Assembly: GCA_963921425.1 (NCBI GenBank)
Contig: OY992839.1
Span: 9,341,409 to 9,405,408, forward strand
From: Dryas octopetala
Lineage: Eukaryota > Streptophyta > Magnoliopsida > Rosales > Rosaceae
Length of the DNA stretch: 64,000 nucleotides
Direction of reading: 5' to 3'
The position numbers and the translations under genes are program-made. This document shows, piece after piece, positions 55,481-64,000 of the stretch; the first letter of the stretch is position 1; each line of letters starts with the position of its first letter. Below the pieces are notes generated by a model. That model was not told where the DNA came from, made no database searches, and saw only the letters and a program-made list of their open reading frames with translations.

Positions 55481-56933
55481 GTTTGGCTTCTACTTCTCAC
55501 TTATAATTTTCAAATTTGAAGACATATTTATATTTGTAAGGTATAGTATTAATAACATTCATTCATATTTTAACACATAACTTAATTATACCACGTAATA
55601 GTATATCGGTTATACAGAATAATTTTTCCAGCTTTCTCTCCACAAAAAAAAAAAAAAAATTAAGGATAAAAAAACTTTTCATCTCAATTTTAATCTTAGC
55701 GAATGAAAGAAAAAAAAATTTTATCTGACCAAAAAAAAATTCAGGATAACAAAACTTTTTTTTTTTTTGGGTAACAAGAAAAATCCTCATTATGAGTACT
55801 AAATTACCAGTGACATTTCATTTGTTTATAACTAGGCCTACTCCTACTCTTATTGCATAACAAAATACATATAAAAACATTCCTAATATCTTACCAAAAA
55901 AGAAAAAACATTCCTAATATGGATTTAAAAAAGAAAGTCTTCCTAATATGAACATCAATGTAATTAGCTTTGCTTTTCTTAACACTATGACAAATTATGG
56001 AAGACTTCTATTTAGGTCATTTAATTTTATAATATACTGACTAAAGCCTTATGGCTTTTAACATTGTAATTAAAGTCCAATAATATTATAATCATTCCCT
56101 GTTACATAATATTAGTGCATTAGTTTTTATTTTTTTCACACATACTAGGTGCCGAGTGCTCGGCGACCATTTTCGAGTACATTATAATGTCAATCCATAT
56201 TCAATTAGCATCAAATTTGGATTGGATCGAATTTTTATTATATTTATGTACATTACTAAAATTTCATTAATAAGTATTAGGTTTAGTGCAGGGCTAGATT
56301 TATGATAAAGTTAATTTTTCCCAGTTATCAGTTGTGGGTTTGGCTAACCTGATCAGCATCTCAAGAACAACATTGAGGACAGTGTTAGCCATACTATCTC
56401 TTGTTTAAGAAATCATGGGTGTAGCAAAGTCATGGCCACTACTACTCCAAGGTGGCCGGAGAAGACTTGGAATTGGAAGAGAACTTCAGAGTCTTAACAA
56501 ACCTCCTATCAACGTACATTCAACACCATTCAGATATTCTAGATCAGATCCTTGTTACCATAACGCCATTCAATTGTAGGATAGTTAAGTATATGTGTAG
56601 GTGTAACAGTTAATATTTTACAACTCGATCTGTTTGCCTATATAACAGACTTATTACCCATTCCAGCTGATCATGTACCATTTGCCCCCTAAAGAAAACT
56701 CATTACCCACAAAATTGTATCATTTATATACCAAATACATACACACAATCCATCCGTGCAAAGTCATTAATCACATTACTATTGAATATATTCATGTCCA
56801 ACTAGTTTTCCATTTATAAAGAAAATATAAAATTTGAAGAAAACATTAATTAATTACGTATTCAAAAACATCTATATATAAAAATCAAATCAAAAATCAA
56901 AATGTATCACACAATTTGTCAAGATCGACCATA
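55481..56933. other. AT-rich intergenic stretch
   Basis: Long A and T runs, no supported gene. Nothing recognised beyond low-complexity sequence. Confidence 0.45.
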
Positions 56934-58864
56934 TCAAAAAGGACCAATATCAAAAAGAAGATCACGGAATCGATCACTTAGAGGAGAATTATTGGCTTCC
57001 TTTTTGGCTGCATTAACGTTCTTTGTGGACTTCGCCCCAAGTTCAGATTCCATCTGTTTGAGTCTTCTGCTCAATGACTCCAACTCCATCTTTAGATTTT
57101 GGTTTTCCTTCCTCAGAGCAACAACATTGGCTTTTGCAACAATAACTTCTGTTCTCTTGCTCTCAAGTTCAAGTTCTACTTGTCCCTGTCCTCTGCCCCA
57201 TGACTGCAACTGGTTGTTTAAATCTCGGTTTTCCTTAAGTAAACGATCATGCTGAATCCTTAGATCACTATTAATGGCTTCCATGTTTGTCTTTCTCTCA
57301 AGTTCATATTCTATGTGTCTGAGCCTTGTGCCTGACGACTGCAACTCATTGTTCAAACTTTTGTTTCTTTGGAGCAAACGATCATGCTCAAGGCGGATGT
57401 CATCAAGTTGCTTCCTTAGACTGGTATTCTTGGCTTCTGCAGCATTGACATCTTTGGTCTTGGTCTCGAGTAAACGATCATTCTCAAGGCGAATCTCACC
57501 CATTTTCTTTCTTAGAGCAATGTTATTGGCATCTGCAGCCCTAGTCTTGGTCTCAAGTTCATATACTAACTGTTTGACTCTGGTGACCGATGACTGCAAC
57601 TGGTTGCTTAGAGCAAGATTATTGGCTTTTGCAGCACTAACATCTTTGGTCTTGGTCTCAAGTTCAGACTCTAACTCTTTGATTCTAGAGTCCGAAGACT
57701 GCAACTGATTCCTTAGAGCAATATTATTGGTTTCTGCAGCACTGGCATCTTTGGTTTTGGTCTCAAGTTCAGACTCCAACTCTTTGAGTCTCGTGCCCGA
57801 AGACTTCAACTGGTTCCTTAGAGCAATATTATTGGCTTCTGCATCATTGACATCTTTGGTCTTGGTCTCAAGTTGAGATTCTAGCTCTTTCATCTGCTTC
57901 TTTAAAGTTTGATTTTCCTCGACAAGACGATTCTGCTCGAGGAGGAACTCCTCAGATTGCTTTCGTAGACCAGTATTTGCTTCTGCATAATCAACGGCCT
58001 CTTTCGCCTTGGTCTTAACTTCAGATTCTAGTTTTCTAATATACTCCCATAATCCGTTTATCAAAGAAGCAAGGGAGAAGAATAAGCCTGCAAGCGATCA
58101 GAGAGCAATATCAAATACAAAAATAAAAGGAAATTCAATAAATCAGTGAAACTTCAAACTTCATATCCACAAAAAAGAACTAGCTAGCTATATAGTTGAT
58201 TAACAACCATGATATAACAATATGTAGAAAAGGCCCATCCCTTGCTTTGAAGGACTCCAACTTGTTGGAGTTGTGTGACTCGATACAAGTCAGATGAAGT
58301 TAATTAGTACGTAGCACAACAAGAAGAAGAAATCACACTTGTATTGAAAATTAAACTTTTAATTCCATCACTAATTAAAATCACGCGTACAGATGTATCC
58401 AATTAAAATCCATGAGTCCAAACATTCTATTGTAAACCATTTGAACAAATTATTAAGCCCTAATTAAAATCAGAGTTATTAGTCTCTCCCTAGAGAGAAG
58501 TAGATGCATGGTTATCTTAAAAAGTATGCTATTATATGTTGGACGTACTGAAGAAAAAATAATATGAGAGATATATATATTTACTCTAATAATTAACCAT
58601 ACAAAATTAGAAAAATAAAATATAAGAAAAATAAACGAGTGCTAGCTTACCCATGAGAAGTAAATCAAGAAGAGCAGTCTCAAGCTTCCTAGGCTTGACG
58701 ATCATGGTGATTACAAACACAAAGTCGACCGGGATGAGCAGCCTCGCCAAGTTAGTTTTAGTCATGACCAACTTGTTCGAGGAGGCCGAGGGGGTGCACA
58801 GCATCACCCGTATCAGAGCTGACAATATGATCAGAGAAAACTCCATCAGATACTTCATCATCAT
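56934..58864 (-). CDS. BAP31-like membrane protein with expanded coiled coil, 2 exons
   Basis: Exons 58651-58864 and 56934-58087 join in frame (ATG G|GC) to 455 residues. The N-terminus has three hydrophobic segments (about 5-23, 42-58, 64-84), the Bap31/Bap29 layout of an ER membrane protein. From about residue 90 to 430 it is an almost unbroken coiled coil built of a 35-residue unit (five heptads), ELESELETKTKD then NNIALRNQLQSS, with three clear copies in a row and further diverged ones. Ordinary plant BAP31-like proteins are about half this length. The C-terminus (RDLLFDIGPF) lacks a KKxx ER-retrieval signal. A TATA-like run lies near 58978-58988, about 115 bp upstream. Role: likely tethering or sorting at the ER; BAP31 assignment is from topology and is moderate. 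Confidence 0.72.
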
Positions 58865-59934
58865 TCTGAAAGCAGATGCAGGCTAATTAGTTAGGGAAAT
58901 CAATGGTTAATTCCAATGGAACTTGAAGAAGTAGAGAAATTAAGCAAGTATAGCTAGGGTTCACTTTTGTAGGTTAGTATATATATATGTGTGTGTGGGC
59001 GTCTGTGTTTGTATCGGCTTAGGCCTTTGGGGAGATTGCTTGACGGCTAAGTTTGGCTAAGTACGTATATGAGTTAGGAGTCTGAAGATGGAAAGGATTA
59101 ATATAGGGCTTCTCTATTTCTTTTGTTGCAAATTAATGTGTTTGAAATGATAGATATATAAGGATTTGGCTTATCTCCTAATCTAAGCTAGGCTAAGCTT
59201 TTTGTTCAAAATTCACATCAGGGCTTTGGGGGTTTGGCTAAGAATATTGATAACATGTCAAGAATACCAAAAAACAAAAGAGTGGCACTATTGGCTATTG
59301 CCACCCCCAATTTCTATTTGCCCACCCACTTTATTTTCACACTCCCACAAATTTTTTGTAAAAAACAAATCTATTCATGACACCCCCCATTATTCTCAAA
59401 CTGCCCCTATCCCTTCCTCCTCTTTCACATTCTCCTTCATTTTTCCCTATCCTTTATAAACTATAATTCACCTTTTATGAAGAATAGAAAAGATCTCTTC
59501 AAAATAATTGTCCAATCAAAGTAGATGAACAAGTCGTTTTCAATTGAACTTCTAAATCATCCTAAGTCAATGAAAAGACAAATATTCTTGTTGAAGTAAT
59601 TGGTAAGCAATGGGTGTCATGACGTTCATCCATTGGCACAATTAGATTCTTACAATTTTGTGAAAGAAAGTTGAAAGTGGTGAATCCATGTTTTTATACT
59701 CTTAGCACTTGTGTTATATTTGTGTTCTACCAGGCAGTCAACTCACGACTTAAACTAATATATCTCAAGGACTTAGCCTCGACATTAATCTTTAGTCACA
59801 CACCAATATGTATGAGAGAGTCAATAAACAATTAAACTGGATTGTTTGTCACAAAAATACAATCTCAAAACATAGAAATAAGTGGTTGAGATTGTGGATT
59901 TACACCCTTCATGAAAGTGGATCTAAAAGAGTTG
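58865..59934. other. BAP31-like gene promoter and intergenic
   Basis: The TATATATAT run near 58978 is the likely core promoter. The rest is AT-rich with nothing recognised. Confidence 0.4.
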
Positions 59935-59946
59935 TTAGCTTTCATT

Positions 59947-60576
59947 TTTTTTTTTTTTTGATAAAGCATCTCATTGCATTAGATCAGTCAAAAGGCAGAG
60001 TAAATACAAAGAAAGAACCCAAAGACTTACAAGAAGGCAAAAACCTACAGAAATGGAGCATCAAAGCCTACAGAAATTCCAAGATCTCATCACAGTGGTG
60101 TTAAGCAGACATTATAGCCACCAAATAGAGCCAATGAGGCGTCGAAGGGCTTAGCGAACTTGTCGCGTTAGGGTCCACGATCCTACCAACAACTCTAAAT
60201 CGAGGCCGATAGTAGCTCATAGTGGCAGATCGAGCAGTAGTAACCGGTGGAAACATGACCGGTACCGGCGGAAATAGTGCCAACCAAACACCTTGAGATG
60301 AGCGTCCGAGAAACCTGAGAGTATCAAAGCACCAAACAAGCCAAAATAAGTGAAAATAAAGGAAAAAAACAAAGCTGCAAGATGCGGTAGGAAAGACTTC
60401 CAAAATGGAAGTATGGAAAAACTCTCACTATTAAGGTAGGAGAGTATCCTGAGTTGGGGGAAAAGGGGAAGGGAAGGGAGAGAAGGGAAGGCCAGCTCCC
60501 TCATCCTCGCTGGAGTGTGCGACTGTGGGAGGGCTTGAGGAGAGAGAAGAGAGAAAATAGAGGTGGCGGCTAGGGT
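59947..60576 (-). mobile_element. Poly(A)-tailed retroposed insertion (LINE, SINE or retrocopy)
   Basis: On the minus strand a body of about 600 bp starts with CTAAACCCTAGCCGCCACC and ends in a run of about 14 A (plus 59946-59959). A perfect 12-bp duplication TTAGCTTTCATT lies on both sides (59935-59946 and 60577-60588). This is target-primed reverse transcription. The tail-proximal CTGATCTAATGCAATGAGATG is like plant LINE 3' ends I remember. No reverse transcriptase is encoded, so it is truncated, non-autonomous, or a processed copy of a host transcript. Confidence 0.75.
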
Positions 60577-60877
60577 TTAGCTTTCATTATTTAAGTAAAT
60601 ATAAATAAGTTTTTTTTTAAATAATAATAAATTCAAAAAATAAACACAGTACAGACAAATTACCCCCACTTTTCCAAAATTTTTCAACAAACTTCTAGAT
60701 TTGGAAAAAAATCAAAATCCAATTCTAAGACATGTAGCCAGAAAATCTCAATCAAACAAGAATCAATTGTTGAATTGTGTTTGAATGAATAAGATATAAT
60801 AAACGTGAGAAAGTAAGTGGATAAAAAGGAGAGGATCCAGCAAACTGAGAGTTTGGGGGTTGAAGGTTGCTTGAGAA

Positions 60878-61126
60878 ATGGAGAAGAGCAAGAGCCGAGT
60901 ACTCATAATCGGAGTGACAGGGAATCTGGGTCACCATTTGGCCGAAGCCAGCCTCCGATTCTCTCACCCCACATTCGCTCTCGTCAGACCCTCCACCTTC
61001 TCCGACCCCCACAAGTCTCAGAAGCTTCACTCCCTCTCCAATGCCGGCATCACACTCCTCCAAGTAAACCTCTTTTGACTCCCTACTCTGCTCTTAAAAA
61101 TACACACAAAATAATTTCCCTTAATT

Positions 61127-61190
<64 letters not shown>

Positions 61191-63034
61191 TTCAGGGCTC
61201 TCTGGAAGACGAAGAGAGCCTTATGGCAGCAGTGAAGCAAGTGGATGTGGTGATCTGTGCTGTTTCGGCTAAACAGGTCCTACTTCAGAAGCTTCTTGTC
61301 CAAGTTATCAAAAATGCTGGCTGCACCAAGGTTTGGAAAAATGTCTTTTTTTTTTCTCAGCTGCCCATTTTTTTCTTCGTGAAGTTTATGTATTTTTGGA
61401 CTAAAATGCATGGTGCTGGGAATGCAGAGGTTCATTCCCTCAGAATTTGGGTTTGACCCAGATAAGACTCGAATAAAAGGCATGGACTACAGCTTCTTTT
61501 CGAACAAAGCAGAGATTAGGCGTCTTGTTGAGTCCCAAGGCATTCCCTACACTTTGATTTCCTGCAATTTCTATATGAGCTATTTGATTCCTTCGCTTGT
61601 TCAGCCAGGCCTCAAGGTTCCTCCCAGGGACAAGGTCACGGTTTTTGGCGACGGGAACACTAAAGGTCTGTCGGGGTATTGAGTTTCCGAATTGGCATTG
61701 TAGTTGTTTGATTTGCTGCATGCTGCTGCACACTGACTGTTTGTGGTTTGTTTGCAGGTGTTTTTTTGAAGGAATGTGATGTTGCTGCCCTCACTATCAG
61801 GGCAGTGGATGATCCACGAACCTTGAATAAAGTGGTGTATTTGAGGCCGCCGGGAAATGTGTACTCGCTGAATGAACTTGTTGAGATGTGGGAGAGTAAG
61901 ATTGGGAACAAGCTTCACAAGGTATTTGTATCAGAAGAAGAGCTTCTTAAGAAAATTAAAGGTAATTTATTAGTTTATACTATTTGTGTATTATTGGTCA
62001 CCTTCATGAGGTTTATAAAATATTTCTGTCGAGAGCAGGGACAATAAAAATAGAGAAAACAAACGAAAGAAAATGGTTGAGATTGAAGGGCATTTGATGG
62101 CCAAACTTACAGAAATCAGATTGTTTAATCACCTAATAATCTTGAAAGTATATAAGTATATTGTTTGTTTGTGGTTGGAGTTGGTCCAAGATCTGAGTCT
62201 GATGTGTGTACATGTCAAGCTTAGGACTTGCTGTCTGTTTTGTTTGTTTGTTTGATTTTTTTTTTTTTCTTTGTGAGAAATTGGGAGCCCGAGGCCTTGG
62301 AAACACTACCAACTCCTAGGCCAACATAGACTGCTATCATATGGCCACCAAGTTGTCAGCTCATGTGCTAGTCACTTTGTATTCTTGAGGGTATGTTTGT
62401 TATATGAACTGAGTCAGACCTCACTCAATTGAGGTTGCAAAGGCATCTATTTGACAAACATGTGCGCAGGTACAGGCTTAAGCCTGTTAAGACGATGGTT
62501 AGAAACTGTTACAGATTCCAATTACTTAGCTCTAACAATCTTCGACCATAATCTTTTTGACCGTTTGATGTACAGCTGGATGGTCCGCTGACATGGCTGC
62601 CACCTTTTCTGCTGATGTGGCAGTCACTTTTGTTCTCTTTGATTATTGCTTTGTTTCTCTTGTTGGGACTGCAATTAAGCTCATTATATATACTTGCTCC
62701 CCTCTGCTTTTTTTGCTCAGCGGAGCTTACATGATTTGTATTTTATTTTAGCTTGAATGAGCTTCTGTTAACAATTTTTAACATGAATAATTGGTTTACA
62801 CTTTACATTAGTTCTTCATTTTCTTTTCTAGTTCTGCACAAATAAAATTTAGCTTGTTGCATTGCAGAGACTACATATCCTGACAACATGGAGATGGTTT
62901 TTATATATTCTGCTTTCATAAAGGGAGATCAAACTTACTTTGATATCGAGTCATCTGGCGGTGTAGATGGGACAAAACTGTATCCAGAGCTGAATTTTAC
63001 TACAATCAGTGAATATCTAGACACCCAAGTGTAA
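60878..63034 (+). CDS. Isoflavone-reductase-like NADPH reductase (PCBER/PLR family), 5 exons
   Basis: Exons 60878-61063, 61196-61330, 61428-61665, 61758-61961 and 62868-63034 join in frame to 309 residues, normal for the family. The Rossmann start has the NADPH motif GVTGNLGHHL (about 12-21). RFIPSEFGFD (108-117) and K134 in FFSNKAEIRRLVE line up with the catalytic Lys of phenylcoumaran benzylic ether reductase. Such enzymes reduce lignan and isoflavone-type phenylpropanoids in the cytosol. The substrate cannot be told from sequence: PCBER, pinoresinol reductase and other isoflavone-reductase homologs are all possible. The PSEFGFD wording is less typical than the PSEFGND of PCBER. Intron 1 contains (CT)28. 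The last intron is long (about 0.9 kb). Confidence 0.88.
61131..61186 (+). repeat. (CT)28 microsatellite in intron 1
   Basis: 56 bp of pure CT directly before the intron 1 acceptor (TGTGTTTCAG), so it forms a long polypyrimidine tract. Confidence 0.95.
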
Positions 63035-64000
63035 GAGCTTCTTCCATACCATTCTCGAATCATAGTAAGATCATGGCTCTGATCGCATCTTACATTCTCA
63101 CCGTATTATGCTGAGTTATTTGTTTGTTGGTTTAGAAAGTTTGTAGACTATCTGTCTAACTAGTTCAGCAGTATAACTGGTTCCAAATAAGTTATTGCCT
63201 TCCTTCACTAGAAATGAACAATAAATGGTTTATATTTACAATGTATGTGAGTAGTATCATCTATTCTCATGGCTTCCAGTTTTATTTTGACTGGAACTAT
63301 GTTTGTCCTTGTTTATTCATTCTTTTCAGTCTTTAACAGCTCAGAAACTCATTCAATTACTCCACATACTTAGAAATGAGGTTCTCAACCTCTTCATTGA
63401 TCAACTAAAGTTGTAATTGTACCTCCACTTCTGGGAGAAGAAGAGATGTAGTTCATGTTTGATCTGAAAGCCATTGACAAAAATTTTGATTTACTGAAAT
63501 ATGGCGTAGTCTTTTTGATCAAAAAAAGAAAAAAGGAAAGAAGAAATATAGTATAGTATAGTCTCTTTGGGAACTATGTTTGCTTGGTGTTTATTATTGT
63601 GCTCCCTAGTACCTATATAACACCATTATACACGGTTTCCTAAGGGCTAAGGGATTGTTAGGTTGGACATGTGCATTATCTAAAGCTTTATCCTCACCTA
63701 ATTATTCTTCAGTCAATAAGGATAATACTTCTCTCAGTCCATGGTGGTAGGAATTTTTTAGTCCCCACTAATGTGAAACAACAAGAGCCACACACATCCC
63801 TTTTTTTTTTAATCCAATAACTCTTAACCCAAATATTTTTTTGTTGAGTTAACTTTTACCTTAGTTAAAATATTTTTTTTTCTAGCTATTCTGGAATCTG
63901 GACTTTCCTATATATAATAAAAAAATAAAATAAAAAAAGATTTTAACTAAGTTATAATAAAGTAAAGAGACCGTCTATAGCAGTCTCTCCCCTCTCTCAC
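63035..64000. other. 3' UTR of the reductase gene, then intergenic
   Basis: No gene recognised. Low-complexity A/T runs near 63520, 63800 and 63910. Confidence 0.45.

Noticed and set aside
1-64000. CRISPR array, prophage or bacterial operon
   Set aside because: Genes have spliceosomal introns and plant families throughout; tandem repeats found are microsatellites, minisatellites or transposon parts.

Overview
The window is nuclear DNA of a dicot plant. Evidence: genes with short GT-AG introns, an AT-rich background, plant-only gene families (laccase, polyphenol oxidase, CIB-type bHLH, SYP11-type syntaxin), Ty1/copia elements primed by initiator tRNA-Met, and many MITEs. A woody, perhaps Rosaceae-like, species is my impression only; nothing here proves it.

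Layout. 1-1,200: 5' leader of a gene running off the left edge on the minus strand, next to a CACTA-like end. 5,859-8,664 (+): seven-exon CIB1/bHLH63-like transcription factor. 9,879-12,138: long-TIR MITE, a CT microsatellite and a solo LTR. 13,726-16,284 (-): six-exon laccase copy with one nonsense codon. 18,643-20,765 (-): five-exon universal stress protein. 22,455-22,548 (-): a C/D-box snoRNA with its own TATA/telo-box/site II promoter. 25,114-28,254: internally deleted copia element. 29,486-33,855 (-): two-exon polyphenol oxidase with a secretory-type N-terminus. 34,858-39,767 (+): intact copia element with matching LTRs. 41,182-42,880: hAT-type element with very long TIRs. 43,669-44,211: MULE-like MITE. 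44,591-47,102 (+): intact laccase, the inverted partner of the first. 48,781-54,963 (-): SYP112-like syntaxin pseudogene split by a second intact copia element (49,140-54,351). 56,934-58,864 (-): BAP31-like membrane protein with an expanded repeated coiled coil. 59,947-60,576: poly(A)-tailed retroposed insertion. 60,878-63,034 (+): isoflavone-reductase-like reductase.

How it fits together. Two laccase copies, a polyphenol oxidase and an isoflavone-reductase-like enzyme all act on phenolics or monolignol-derived compounds, but they are separated by unrelated genes and transposons, so a functional cluster is only a suggestion. The strongest signals are the snoRNA, the head-to-head laccase pair in which one copy has a stop codon, the PPO with an upstream signal-anchor exon, and two complete copia elements with perfect 5-bp target duplications. 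No wholly new defence-type or multi-gene system was seen. All exon borders come from reading splice sites and frame by eye.
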